NCBI GenBank assembly: GCA_029718625.1
Contig: CM056380.1
Coordinates: 45,146,406 to 45,210,405, forward strand
Direction: 5' to 3'
DNA length: 64,000 nucleotides
Source: Synaphobranchus kaupii
Taxonomy: Eukaryota; Chordata; Actinopteri; Anguilliformes; Synaphobranchidae
Shown here piece by piece: positions 44,509-56,806 of this stretch. Both the position numbers and the translations under genes were made by a program. The stretch's first letter is position 1. Every line of letters starts with the position of its first letter. The notes under the pieces are model-generated. The model made no database searches. It saw nothing but the letters and a program-made list of their open reading frames with translations, and was not told the origin of the DNA.

Positions 44509-46844
44509 GGGGGGTACAATCACAGCATTGTTGACCCTCTCTCTGATTATCCCACATAGAGGCAGGGCAGAGCCACACAGGAGTGAATCTTTCTGTTTGC
44601 AAATCTTTCAGTGGTGGCAGCTTGGACTGGTCTTTAACCAGTCTGCATCTGTGTTTCCTACCTTACATTGTACTGTGCATATGGTTAGCTAACATTTAGC
44701 CACTTTTTTAAACCCCTAACCCTAGCAAGGATACACAGTTATCCATAAGTTTACCATTATTGCCATGGATTCGGGAAGTCATCCAATCACAGAGATACAC
44801 AATAGGATACAGGAAGTGTTTTTTTGCGTTGCACAGCCTGTCCTTGTACTATTCTGTGTGGTCATTTGTTTTTTGCTCCCACGTGGCGTTGTACAATCAC
44901 CTTTGTACAGAAATTACAGCATAAATGCTCACCAACCACGGCAACTGGCTTTCAAAAGTCCACCAATCACAGGTCTAACCTCCTGTTGCCATGCGGTTTT
45001 GAGCTAAAGGTGGTCATTTTCTCCTGCAACCTGTATTTATAGCCGTGGGAACAGAAGATTCGTTGTCATGGAGGCCAGTTTGCTTCCCTGACACCCAGCA
45101 GAAGATAACGGTATTTCCGTAGTGACAGTCTTCTGCTTATATATTATCGAAAAATACCTATTAATCTATAAAATATTTATATAATATGTTGTATATAAAT
45201 GGAGTATACCTTTAGGTTACTCAATGAGTGTATTTATCTATTTTCAATAAACATGAGCTATTTTAAAACTGACCAAAATGCAAGATTCTAAATGCAAAAA
45301 GTGAGCCGGAGTCCTGCTAGATCTAGTGATATAGTAAGGCATCCTATGGTCGGGAATAAAATCTTCACTGTATCAGTATCTAATGTTGCCAGGAGTCTTG
45401 TGGACCATTATACAATACCTAGTGAGGGAGGACAAGGTGATATTTGGCAGGGTTCCTCCCCCCATTGCACAAGAGCAACCCCTCTGGTCGCCGTGCAGAC
45501 TGCCTGCGTCTGGCAGCACACGGAGAGGCGGCATCACTGCGTCTGAGCTGCCCGAGTGCTGCAGGAGGCAGTCAACAGGTGCTTCAGAGGACGTTTGTAC
45601 CTGTATACGCTTTCTCTCATTGGTGGAGGACGTCGCAGCCATGGAACAGGCCTACACAAACAACTGGGAGTTCTGAAATTAGAGAAAAAATAAAAAGTTA
45701 TACAAATCAAAACTGTGTGAAGAGATACAAAGAAGAGTTAAATTTTTCAGGTGCATGTCGGATTAGTACTCCTGGGTGCGAGGGAGTGGAAGCGCTGTCC
45801 TAAGCGGAGAGCTTCCTCTTTGTTTCCTCTGTAAAAAAAAGCAGCACTTCACCTTGGAAGTGAAAACACTAAAGAAGAATAAAAGGCCCGCGCAAACAAA
45901 TCGCTGCTGGGTGTTTTGGAAAGTCTGAGAGCCACTAAAGTATCAAAACTACCACTGTGCACTGGTGAAAATGCATAGCATATTAATCATTTGTAAGTAC
46001 AATCCACAGTCCCTAAAATTACAAGGTTGTCAGTTCTTTTAATATTGTGTAAAATGAACCGTCGTGCCATTCGTTTTTTCCTGGAGGGGTTTTTTTTTTC
46101 TGTTGTTGATGGATTTTTTTTTTCCTTCTTGGAGACTTCTTGGAGAATCTGCCGTCTCGCTCGTAACCATAGTCTGCTTAATAACTGTGTTTCGGAGAGG
46201 TAATCACAGGCCTCTGCGAGCCACCCGCCTGATGACCGGGATCCTGCAGAGTGTACCGACAAGCCAGGGGGCCACTGTGTCGCGTTTCTGCCCCCAAACC
46301 CCCGGACCGCCTTCATTCCCTCCGTACCCCCCCCCTCCCCGCCACCCGCTGCCACCCCCTGTTTCAAAGGCCAACCATCCTTCAACGTATTCCTGCGGGA
46401 TGTGCAAACAAGGCAGTTCTTCAGGAGCAAGAGTGAGACCTCCAACCCCCCCTCCCGTCCCCTAAAAAAAGGAAAAACAGAAAGAGGGGGGAAAAAAACA
46501 CCAACATGAAAATTAACTCCTAAAAAGTTGTCTTTACAAAATCGCAACCTTTGTAATTATGATAATTACAAGTCTTACACCCCATTGCCAAAAAAACAAG
46601 ACACTTGTACACGCAATGCTCTGAGACCTCTTCTCTGAAGGCATGATGAAGATTAGGATGCAGCTGTGTGTGTGTGTATGTGGCTCATAATGAAGTGTAA
46701 ATACAGAGCTGTCAAAGGTTAAATGCATGTGTGTGTATGTGTGTGTGTCATGGGGGGAGGGGGGGCATTCTTCATGTTTGTGGGTGGGGTTCTGTAAGTT
46801 TTTGTGTCAGTGGGTGTAAATTTGGTTTTCCACAAGTTTGGGGT

Positions 46845-47228
46845 GTTGGTATAGATTGGGGCTCAGTATGTTTGTGGGTACAGTTTTGTGTTGTTGGTAT
46901 AGACTGGGGTTCAATATGTTTGCGGGTGCAGTTTTGTGTTGTTGGTATAGATTGGGGTTCAATATGTTTGCGGGTACAGATTTGTGTTGTTGGTATAGAT
47001 TGGGGCTCAGTATGTTTGTGGGTACAGTTTTGTGTTGTTGGTATAGATTGGGGTTCAATATGTTTGCGGGTACAGATTTGTGTTGTTGGTATAGATTGGG
47101 GTTCAATATGTTTGCGGGTACAGATTTGTGTTGTTGGTATAGATTGGGGTTCAGTATGTTTGTGGGTACAGGTTTGGGGTGTTAGTATAGATTGGGGTTC
47201 AGTATGTTTGTGGGTACAGGTTTGTATA
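46845..47228. repeat. 48-bp minisatellite, 8 copies
   Basis: Units begin GTTGGTATAGATTGGGG every 48 bp from 46845 to 47181, continue CTCAGTATGTTTGTGGGTAC or TTCAATATGTTTGCGGGTAC and end AG(T/A)TTTGTGTT. Two main variants alternate. As 48 is divisible by 3 and the unit lacks stops in several frames, long open frames (up to 172 codons) exist on both strands; they are a length effect. Confidence 0.97.
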
Positions 47229-47916
47229 GATGTAGATCTGCAGAACTGAGCAGCTCATGAGAATGCCCCTCCCCATGGCAACATCAAAGCCCGGCCGGTG
47301 TCAACAGGCCACTGCGATAAACCCCGTCACACGGCCCGGGCGGCAGGTCTGCTGTGTAGTGACGCCAGTCGAAAGGCTCCTCCCACTGTGACCTTTCACC
47401 TCTGTGCCGGGCCATCAAACACACCATTATAGGACTGCTGAGTGACTGCAGGTCTGCGTAACGTCACAGCCAAATTCATTCACCACCACGTGCTCTCCGG
47501 ATTCACAGGCCGGGAGCCCGTCCCTCAACCAAACACGAGCGACACAGCGCACTCTGCATTTCTCCTTAATGTGAGTGAGCGCTTTATGTATCAAATGCAC
47601 TGTAAAATAAAGACACTGATCTGTTACCTGGGCTGATTGTCGAAGGCTAGGGCAGATGAGAGAGGCCAGAAGGTGTGAATGAATGACAGTGCTTTATTTT
47701 TTTATCAGTGCTGGCAAATAAAAGTGTCGCTCATCTGAAGCACAGTCTGTGTTCTTCATCTCCCACCAGCTCATTGCCTAAAGGCTCCACGTAGTGCCGA
47801 TGAGTCAGGGCACTGAGATTACCTCAGTGCTGAAATTTTAGCCAATGCTGCTTCCTTTCCTATGTCGGCACTCATTCTGAGGTACTGTGCTATTGTGCTC
47901 TTTTATCGGTTTTAAG
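47229..47916. other. Unique sequence, no gene recognised
   Basis: No feature recognised. Confidence 0.5.
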
Positions 47917-48121
47917 CAGGGGCGGAGAACCTTATCCGAAAATAATCGGTGTGGGTGCAGGTTTTTGTTCTAGCCCAGCACTAAGACACCTCATTCAACT
48001 AATTAACGAATCATGGTCTTCAATCAAGACCTTGATAAGTAGAATCAGGTGTCTTAGTGCTGGGCTAAAACAAAAACCTGCACCCACACCGGCCCTTTTC
48101 GTATAAGGTTCACCACCCCTG
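47917..48121. mobile_element. hAT-like palindromic miniature element
   Basis: 205 bp, ends CAGGGGCGGAGAACCTTAT and CAGGGGTGGTGAACCTTAT (reverse complement of the right). The inner arms match over most of their length (GTGTGGGTGCAGG, TAGCCCAGCACTAAGACACC). CAGGGG ends are typical of hAT elements, and the flanking eight bases GTTTTAAG (47909-47916) and GTTTAAAG (48122-48129) agree at 7 of 8, fitting a hAT eight-base duplication. No coding capacity. Confidence 0.88.
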
Positions 48122-48596
48122 GTTTAAAGGAAAGATGATGATGAAGTACTCTGTTGAGTGTATGTCTTCAGTGGAAGCAAAGATTTCCATGATGTTTAAG
48201 AACGTCCTGTGTGTAGCAACAGTCCAAAGCAGGGACGGCAACACAGGCAGAGGGCTGTTCTTGCCATTTAGAGATGAAACAACATACACTGTGCTGTATC
48301 TTTACCTCTCCCCTCCCCAATAAAATTTTCATGTGTCCTCCATGTTGTGATGTTTATTCAGTGTTTTAACTGAAGCGTTATGATACAGAACTAATGGGGC
48401 TGGGCACATAAGAAGCATATAGTTTCTGAGGGAGCGCTGAAATCACTGGAACGCCTTCAAAGACCGGCCCGAGAGGCTGATCTTCTGCCGTCACCAGGCG
48501 GCTTTTCAACAACGTCTCGTCCCAGACTGCCCTTCTTCTGCCTGTCATCGTCCGACCCTCTCCTCCGTCAGCAGGTCACATGAGCCCAGGGGAGGT

Positions 48597-48619
48597 GGGG
48601 GGGGGGGGGGGGGGGGGGG
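48597..48619. repeat. Poly-G tract (23)
   Basis: Uninterrupted G run. Confidence 0.9.
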
Positions 48620-48794
48620 CGGTGTTAGGTGCTGGAGGGCTATGGTGTGGGGCTCCAGATCTGGGCAAGTTTTGAAAACAATGCCGCAGATTAGAAATGT
48701 AACCTCCTGGGTTGACCCTTTAAGACGTTATAAAATTATGTAAAAAAAAAAAGGCACATTTAATATAATTTAATAGCATAGCCCCATTATCGTG

Positions 48795-48809
48795 CCCCCC
48801 CCCCCCCCC
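48795..48809. repeat. Poly-C tract (15)
   Basis: Uninterrupted C run. Confidence 0.88.
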
Positions 48810-50588
48810 TGCCCCCACCACCCCTCAGATCAACACCGCACACAATTTCCCCCACCTTGTTTCCTCCTTATTTTTATGACTGAATAATATCACTGTCTCT
48901 GTAAAAGTGGAGATTTATTGGGGGCCTCCACACTTAAGTGCATGGGTAGTGAAACCCAGTGAGATATGCCTCGTGCATAAAGCCATCACGTGGCCGGCTT
49001 GTGTACAGCCCAACCTGGCCAATTTCAATTTGTGGAGGCATAGGGTTTCGTTTCGGGGAGACGCCTTGGTGGATTGCTGCTGGTTTGTACCACATCGCTG
49101 TACAAGCTGCTTTGGAGCTATTTGCTGAGTTGTGTTTTGCTTTAAACCACAAACCTGCCGGTGCTCCTGCACCAGCCATTGTAAGAACAGCAGGTCAACA
49201 AGAAAGTAGCTAAAATATCCTTCATGGAACACAAGAATACTGAAACATCAAAATCATCATCAAAAAAACAAACTGAAATAATATGAAAAAGCTCCAGAAA
49301 GAGAACTATCTCTTTAAATATGGATGATTCATAGAATTTCCCAGAGATATTTATATACAGATATACAAATAAAAAATAAAAAAACAGATGCTTATTGCAT
49401 CTAATAGGATTCCAAGTTTTCCACCACTTGCCAAAAAAAAAGCTCTCTGTTGAAGCATGCTAAAATAGCTCAACTTTTTTTTTCTGCCATTTTCTTCAAC
49501 TTTGATTTCACCGTCTACAATTCTCAGTTTGTAACTAAGCCCTTTTTAAAGAATACCATATTGACTGTATTTGCAAAAGCACTTTAGATAACTGTGTCTC
49601 TGGTCAGTTGCCTTATCTCTCTGGCGTGTAATGTGTGTTTGATTGCATCTCAGTTTTATGGTGATTATTCTTCCTGGTTGACTGTTGAGCCTTGTTTGTT
49701 GAGCCCTAATGGCCGTCTGCTGAAGTTGGGTCTGGGCTGATGGGAATCTAAGGCAGGGAAGAGTCATTAAGGTCTTCGTTGACCCTGTAACCTTGTAAAG
49801 ATGTGTCCAGTTAGCCTTTGGGAAGGCCCACGGGCTGAGGGGTGGGCAGATGAAAGAGTGCAGGCCCTGCAGTCATCCGACTATGAAACAGAAATCCGTA
49901 TGTTTGTGACCATTTAAAAAAAAAAAGGTCTTTGGAAAAAGTCTCTCTGCTCACATACAGTTACCATCAGATTAGCCATCTAAGAGGAAGGAGGACATTT
50001 GTCAGAGACTTGAATGAAAAGCTGAAAAACAGTAAAACAGACAGAAAGCAGGTCTATGGCGAAAATGGACTGTGCCATGCATGAAAGGAACCACCATGGA
50101 GGGCACTAGGGTTCTCATTTATCACAATCAGTGCTGTCACAGGGTCCAATTAGGCTGTGGAAGACTCAGAGCCATGTGTTAATTGTTACCACTGTGAAAA
50201 CAAACAGGCGGATGGATGGACGGGTGGGGGGTGATTATATTTTGGGGGTGTTTTGAGGGTAAGCAGCCAGGGGATGAGGGAAGGGTAAAGGCATGATGTT
50301 TGAGGGTAAGCAGCCAGTCGGCCGCCATTTCCTCACTAATGGGTTCTGGAAAGGGGTGTTAGTTACCCGTAAACCAGCTGACCCAGGGCTAGGGGTGAGT
50401 AGGAAAGGGTACCCCTCACCGCCCTGCCCCAGAACTCTCTTTTTGATTCTGTGGAGAATTCCACTGTTTAATAATGATGTCTTCCCCCACCTCTCTCCCC
50501 CTCTCTACTCTTTCCTCCACTACCCGTCTCACTGAGGTGTTATAAAGGTATAACTTCTGCTTTCTGTTGTTTTACTGAGCCTGGATCT

Positions 50589-50615
<27 letters not shown>
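50589..50615. repeat. (TG)13 microsatellite
   Basis: Perfect core followed by a TATG interruption. Confidence 0.92.
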
Positions 50616-50619
<4 letters not shown>

Positions 50620-51209
50620 TGTGTGAGAGTGCCTCTTTCCCATTCCCAATGTCTTGTGCTTGTGCCAGCAACTAAGCAAAACCTGCTGTTCCAACTGTCC
50701 ACAGTAATACAATCTCACTTCATTTCATTTAATAAGTGAAACCAACTGACTTGGGATTAGTCTGTTTGTGTGTGTGTGCACGTGCGCACGCAAGTGTGTG
50801 TATGTGTATGAGGGAATTAATGGCGAATAATGGGAATATTTTTCGCTCCATCACCGTGTGCCTGGACGGTTTTCTCCATCCCTCTGTGCCATTGTTATGT
50901 CTGAGACAGAGACACAGTTTGGGAGAATTAAAACGGCGCTCCATGTTTTTCCCACTTTTGCAGGCTGTTAGACTTCAAAGGACGCTGGACGGAGCAAGGA
51001 TTGGCAGCCTCGATCATTGGGAGGGAAAATGTGACGGTTGAAAGCACGTGTTTGAAGAGCTCTGAATGGGGGTTGTAAATGTTAGCCAAAACCCCTGTGA
51101 CAATGTGCCCGGGTCTCACTGTAGGGGCCGTCGCCCCAGCACAGGGTGTTTACCACAAGCTTCCCCACTGCGCTGTCACACAGGAAGACAAGACTGTCTC
51201 CCCAGTCTT

Positions 51210-51210
<1 letters not shown>

Positions 51211-51288
<78 letters not shown>
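51211..51288. repeat. (CA)39 microsatellite
   Basis: Perfect repeat of about 78 bp, followed by a short CAG repeat. Confidence 0.96.
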
Positions 51289-51289
<1 letters not shown>

Positions 51290-51403
51290 CAGCAGCAGAG
51301 AAAAAGAGTTGCTGGCGATGGTTGCTGTAGCCTCTGTTGCTGTGGTCTGTGTGTTCCCCTAAATGCAAACATTGTGACAGTGACACATGTCTCTGCTCAC
51401 TGA

Positions 51404-51404
<1 letters not shown>

Positions 51405-51466
<62 letters not shown>
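51405..51466. repeat. (GT)31 microsatellite
   Basis: Perfect repeat of about 60 bp, opposite polarity to the (CA)n 120 bp upstream, so the two tracts form a large potential inverted repeat. Confidence 0.96.
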
Positions 51467-51469
<3 letters not shown>

Positions 51470-51589
51470 GTCCGCTCTGCTCCAAACATGCTGTAAAGGA
51501 CTGAAACAATTGCGCCAGATGTACTCTCCTAATACTGTATGGTTGGCTGGAGACCCACCTGTCTCTTCAGTTATATAAAGAGCAAACGA

Positions 51590-51591
51590 CC

Positions 51592-51636
<45 letters not shown>
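51590..51636. repeat. Poly-C (19) followed by (AC)14
   Basis: C run 51590-51608 directly followed by an AC repeat. Confidence 0.94.
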
Positions 51637-51638
<2 letters not shown>

Positions 51639-51927
51639 CATGTCCGTACCCAGATCTGCTTCCTGTGGCGAATGGGGTGCAGGAATGCCGATCTGCAGCA
51701 CATGAGATGGGGAGACAAAGGGCTGCTTTCAGGGGTGCCAGCTGGATGAGAGAGGGGGTGGGGGGTGAGGGGTGCCAGTGCGGACGTGTGAGAGGCGGAG
51801 AGTATCCCGCGGAAACGCCGTCCCGCTCCTCTCCACGCATTCCTGCCCATTCCACGGGCTCAGGGTGAGGAAGTAACCCGTCTCACCGTGCAAGATCCGC
51901 ACACGCCAGCTGGGATTTACAGCACCC

Positions 51928-52080
51928 CGAACACACACAGTCACACACGCAGACATACACACACACATACACCCACTCAGACACACACGACGACAAATAC
52001 CAAAGCACATACTTGCACATACACACACCGACACACATACACACAAATACCAAACCCATATTCGCACACACACACCCCAC
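51928..52080. repeat. AC-rich degenerate repeat
   Basis: AC blocks separated by ATAC, GACG and CAAATAC interruptions, with a duplicated ACAAATACCAAA segment. Confidence 0.8.
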
Positions 52081-52081
52081 A

Positions 52082-52264
52082 CACTGTCAGAAACAAATGT
52101 GCACAAATTGTACCTATAGGGGTACAATGGCTTGTCACCGGTGCTGTACCCTCAAAGACATGACCATTGTACCCATTTTATTTTAATATTCAAACTTATG
52201 ACCCAGGGAGTGAACATTGTACCTTAGAGAACAAAAACGGATCCCTACCGTACCCCTTTTTCTG

Positions 52265-52268
<4 letters not shown>
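52082..52268. mobile_element. Mariner-type miniature element (CACTGTCAGAAA ends), copy 2
   Basis: CACTGTCAGAAACAAATG at the left and GTCAGAAAAAGGGGTACG as the reverse complement of the right form the inverted ends. Relative of 7775-7997. The right edge merges with an (AC)n tract, so its boundary is uncertain. Internal GGGGTACAATGG and CATTGTACC blocks are also inverted. Confidence 0.6.

Positions 52269-52270
<2 letters not shown>

Positions 52271-52304
<34 letters not shown>
52271..52304. repeat. (CA)17 microsatellite
   Basis: Perfect repeat abutting the miniature element. Confidence 0.94.
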
Positions 52305-52306
<2 letters not shown>

Positions 52307-53249
52307 CTCTACTTTGTCCTGTTCCCGTCAGGGTGTGGGCAATGTGAGAGCACAGGATGACATGGGGTGTTTTGCGTTTTCGAGGTTTCCCCGTCTCACA
52401 ATGGGCACACATGCACAGTTGACCCTGACAGCCAAACACATTTACCACACTGAATACATCACCATCACTACCCACCACCCATCTCACATGCAGGGTTGCC
52501 ACTTCGGGCAGAGCTTTTAAGACTAAAGGACTCATTGGACTGCAGTGGATGGTGTTTTTTATGAAAAACACGTGCATGCATACACACATACAACACAGGC
52601 ACAGACAACCACAGACACATACAACACACACGCATGCACACACACACACATACAACACAGGCACAGACAAACACACACACGCACATACACACACAAACGT
52701 ACACACACATACTGTTTGATCGCCAGATCAAACATCGATCAGCACTCAAAGTCATTGCATTTACAATTATGCCCAATGTGAAAACCGTGGCTATCATAGT
52801 TTAACTGTTGCGGGATTAATTCAGGTTTGGAGGCATTGCATTATAGAGAACTCCAGACCTCCTGACCTATTCTCATTAATAAGATTAATTTAACATTTTT
52901 CTCTGGAGTCTCTCTGCCCATGGGAGTACTGAGATTATTGCTCCAGCACAGCCGGCCGTATGGACGGAACGGAGAGGTTGAGAATGTAACAGAGGCCGCC
53001 GCCACCTCCCACGTTGACCCCACCCACGGCCAGCCATGACCCACTATGTGATTGTGCGATTTGGCAGGGCCGTTGAAAGAGGGATCTCTCATTTCTGAAG
53101 GTTATCTGTTTGTGTTTGCTTAGGGTGACCCGGCACCATGGCGGTCTTTAATCATTCTCCCCCTGAAGCTCGAGGAGAGGATGTGAGACCCTGGGAAAAA
53201 AACACGCGTTCCCTGCAGTGAGGCCACAGCTTCCCTCTGCGCCCACACG
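52305..53249. other. Mostly unique sequence plus an AC-rich tract
   Basis: No gene recognised. The AC-rich tract is listed separately. Confidence 0.5.
52570..52711. repeat. AC-rich degenerate repeat
   Basis: AC tracts with a duplicated ACATACAACACAGGCACAGA segment about 60 bp apart. Confidence 0.82.
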
Positions 53250-54262
53250 TATCCCACTGCATCCCACTATATCCTATACTACTCTACTGTATCCCATAGT
53301 AATCTACTGCAACACAACATACCCATGCTACTCTACGGTATCCCATAGTAATCTACTGCAACACAACATACCCATACTACTCTACTGTATCCCATAGTAA
53401 TCTACTACAACACAACATACCCATACTACTCTACTGTATCCCATAGTAATCTACTGCAACACAACATACCCATACTACTCTACTGTATCCCATAGTAATC
53501 TACTGCAACACAACATACACATACTACTCTACTGTATCCCATAGTAATCTACTGCAACACAACATACCCATACTACTCCACTGTATCCCATACTACTCTA
53601 CTGTATCCCATAGTAATCTACTACAACACAACATACCCATACTACTCTACTGTATCCCATAGTAATCTACTGCAACACAACATACCCATACTACTCTACT
53701 GTATCCCATAGTAATCTACTGCAACACAACATACACATACTACTCTACTGTATCCCATAGTAATCTACTGCAACACAACATACCCATACTACTCCACTGT
53801 ATCCCATACTACTCTACTGTATCCCATAGTAATCTACTGCAACACAACATACCCATACTACTCCACTGTATCCCATACTACTCTACTGTATCCCATAGTA
53901 ATCTACTGCAACACAACATATCCCATACTACTCTACTGTATCCCATAGTAATCTACTGCAACACAACATATCCCATACTACTCTACTGTATCCCATAGTA
54001 ATCTACTACAACACAACATATCCCATACTACTCTACTGTATCCCATAGTAATCTACTGCAACACAACATACCCATACTATTCTACTGTATCCCATAGTAA
54101 TCTACTACAACACAACATATCCCATATTATTCTATTGTATCCCATAGTAATCTACTGCAACACAACATATCCCATACTACTCTACTGTATCCCATAGTAA
54201 TCTACTGCAACACAACATATCCCACATTATTCTACTGTATCCCATATCCCAGCATATCCTAC
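53250..54262. repeat. 49-bp minisatellite with higher-order structure
   Basis: About 20 units of 49-50 bp (TACTCTACTGTATCCCATAG, then TAATCTACTGCAACACAACA, then TACCCATAC). Three extra 20-bp part-units (TACTCCACTGTATCCCATAC) are interspersed. The block 53378-53593 (four units with distinct variants plus one 20-bp part-unit, 216 bp) is repeated at 53594-53809, a higher-order duplication. After about 53880 the unit ends TATCCCATAC and becomes 50 bp. Confidence 0.96.
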
Positions 54263-55174
54263 TGTCCTTGTGCTAAAGTTGTCAAAACCAAAGAAACCCA
54301 AAACCCCAGCTGTCATCTCTGTCAACTGCTATACTACACATTACCAACACCCCCTTGTCTCTTTAGTCCACAACACACTAACAACACCTTCCCACTGCTG
54401 TAGTTCACAACACACTAATTACACCCTTCCAGCTCTATAATATGTAAACATACTCTTCCTCTCCACAGTTCAGTATACCAAAAAACACACGTATATACAG
54501 TACCTACTGAGTCCAAAATATAAGCACAATCTCCCATTAGGATACAACTCATTCCCAGACTTTCAAACGTCTAATCCTGCTAAGACACTGAGTTGCAGTG
54601 TATGGATGTGCCCCACAGTCTGGTCTGACCACAACAGCACCAGCAGAATGGTGCACAATAGGCCATAGAGTGACATGAGTAGACACTGAGTAGAGTAGAG
54701 TCTACAACTCCAATGCAATGACTGTGCAGTTAAGCTGGTGGACTTTGAGGTAAAAAGAAGGTGGCAGGTAGTAGCCAACACTAGCATGGCTGGAACTTTG
54801 AATCAGGAGGGAACAAACGGAAAATAATTGGGTTAGAAACTGGTTTAAAAAATGTCTTTGGCCCTGCGTAGCTTGGGAATGTGGCCATGCTTCAAGGCCA
54901 GAGGATGGATGATACATTTGAGCCTGCAGAAGCATTTGACAGCCTGGTACCACAGTGAATCCTTATTATCTGTTTCCTGTTCTCTGGTGAAGGAGACCCT
55001 GCAAATCATCACTGGCATTCAGTGTGGAGGAGAATAATGGCTGTCATGTGGCCTGGCGGAGGCTTTTGCCAAGTGGACAGCGCTGGTCATGTCCTTAACC
55101 TGGCTCGCGTTGTCCTTCCATGAGTTTCCCATTCTCTTTAAACTAGGGTTGCCTGTGTACCCCGGTCAGTGAGA

Positions 55175-55176
<2 letters not shown>
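54263..55176. other. Unique sequence, no gene recognised
   Basis: No exon or RNA recognised. Confidence 0.5.
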
Positions 55177-55223
<47 letters not shown>

Positions 55224-55398
55224 TACACACACACACTCACACACACAACATACACACACATCACACACACAACATACACACACCACACACACATACACAC
55301 ACACGCATACACACACTCACACACACAACATACACACACATCACACACACAACATACACACACACATGCAACACACACACACACATACGCACGCACAC
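55177..55398. repeat. (AC)n microsatellite and AC-rich minisatellite
   Basis: A perfect (AC)22 (55177-55220) leads into repeated blocks such as ACACACAACATACACACACA that recur several times with CATCAC and GCATAC variants. The His/Thr and Cys/Val frames are artefacts. Confidence 0.92.
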
Positions 55399-55999
55399 CC
55401 AGACATCTTTCCGATGTTGTGCATTTCATCTTTCTTTCTTTTGCCCAACCATACTGTCCATTGTAAGAAGAATTACCACCACGCACACATATTTCCCGTC
55501 GCAAATTTGTACTCATTAGTCATCTCTCTGATGCCACCACCATGCCACCTGCACCCCATGGCTAGACCGCTGTGGTACAGTCTTCCCATGCAGTTGCTTA
55601 CAAGCAATAACTATTTTACACCCTTTAGCCCATGTTAGAGGCCTCAGAGTATATGCATTTGTGCGGCAGTGTTTTTCAGTAAGCTCTGGGATCTGGAGAC
55701 CTTTCACTTTGTCCAGCTCTATTTGGTTGTCTCAGACCAGACATGATGCTTCATCAAGATTATGATTTATTTTACTCTGATCGTGTTTCAGCTGGACTGC
55801 CGCCGAGTCACACAATTTTTCCGCTGTAGCAGGCAGTGGGGAAGGACGTGACCTTTGACCCATTTCTGCTTTTTTTTCCTGTATGGGGGTGCAAGCCTGC
55901 CAAGTGCCAGCATGTTTCGAAGCTGAAGATGACACTCTCAAACTTTATCCGTCCGGATGATGAAAAGGCGCCGTTTCTCCTCTACGAAGCATTCCCATC

Positions 56000-56345
56000 A
56001 TGCATTACGCACCCGCTCGCATCCCGCTGATTTGTTGTTGTGGAAATGCGGTTAACCTCGCGCAATCTGGATGTGATTCAATAGACACATCACATGATTC
56101 TTTCTTTTTATGTCGGCCTGAAGAAAGGCATCTATTGAAAATGAATGGCACACTTATCTTCTCCCCCCCCTCCCTCTCCCACTTTATTTCCCCCCTGTTG
56201 AGCGAAAGGCCTCCCGTCACCAATAGCGCAAGTGTCAATGAGCTCATTAATCATCGCTGGCTCCTCATGGGTTTAAGGTAAATTGTATAATTCAATAGGA
56301 ATTTTGTGCTTTAGGAAAATTGTATTTGAGTCAATGAGGAGCATT
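56000..56345. promoter_or_regulatory. Possible conserved non-coding element
   Basis: Repeat-poor AT-rich stretch with CTCATTAATCATCGCTGGCT and GTCAATGAGGAGCATTGATG segments, the composition typical of developmental enhancers. No alignment available, so this rests on composition alone. Confidence 0.15.
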
Positions 56346-56419
56346 GATGTCATCTGCTAATCTTTTGTTGCGTAACCTGGTGAGAGTTGAAAGCGGTCGC
56401 TCATTCTTTCTCTATCCCC

Positions 56420-56420
<1 letters not shown>

Positions 56421-56472
<52 letters not shown>

Positions 56473-56484
56473 CTCTCTCTCTCT
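56421..56484. repeat. (CT)n microsatellite, interrupted
   Basis: CT repeat broken by CCT at three points. Confidence 0.92.
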
Positions 56485-56752
56485 GCACTCTGCAGTGCCC
56501 TTTGTGAGAAGACCATCCCTGGGGCCGACCGTCCCCCTGGACGGACCGATGTGATCTCTGATCTCCGGCTGGACCGGTGCCAGGACTTGATGAGCTGCCA
56601 AGTCTAATGAAGGGCCCCAGCAGTTCACTCCAGCAGGCCAGGGGACAACGGGGCATTCTGCGGGAGAGGCCAGGAGCCAAGGTGACACGCCCGGACAAAA
56701 GAAAAGTGGACCCAGAGCAGGGCCGGGAAAGAGAAGAAGGAGAATCAGAATG

Positions 56753-56806
56753 ACAGAGAGAGAGAGAAAGAGAGAGGAGAGAGAGTATGAAAGAGAGAGA
56801 GTATCA
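56753..56806. repeat. (GA)n-rich repeat
   Basis: GA repeat with AAAG and GTATG interruptions, including a duplicated AGAGAGAGTATGAAAG-like block. Confidence 0.88.

Larger units (their letters stand above)
42061..46844. other. Mostly unique sequence, no gene recognised
   Basis: Contains short AC tracts near 42786, a CT repeat (43301-43346), a C run near 44016 and a GA repeat (44490-44508). None of the open frames shows a domain. Poly-T/poly-A tracts occur near 46090-46120. Confidence 0.5.
48122..51210. other. Mostly unique sequence, no gene recognised
   Basis: Contains a G23 tract (48597-48619), a C15 tract (48795-48809), a TG repeat (50589-50615) and a TG-rich stretch near 50765-50810. Overlapping open frames on both strands at 48907-49232 have no recognisable motif. 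Confidence 0.5.

Noticed and set aside
44700..44735. CCCTAACCCTA sequence as an interstitial telomere repeat
   Set aside because: Only about one and a half units, within chance expectation.
46731..47249. 172-codon repeat protein frame
   Set aside because: Produced by a 48-bp tandem repeat; the minus strand is also open and no transcript features are seen.
48907..49232. Overlapping frames on both strands as a gene
   Set aside because: No recognisable motif, no splice borders, and several frames are open at once, which suggests low stop density.
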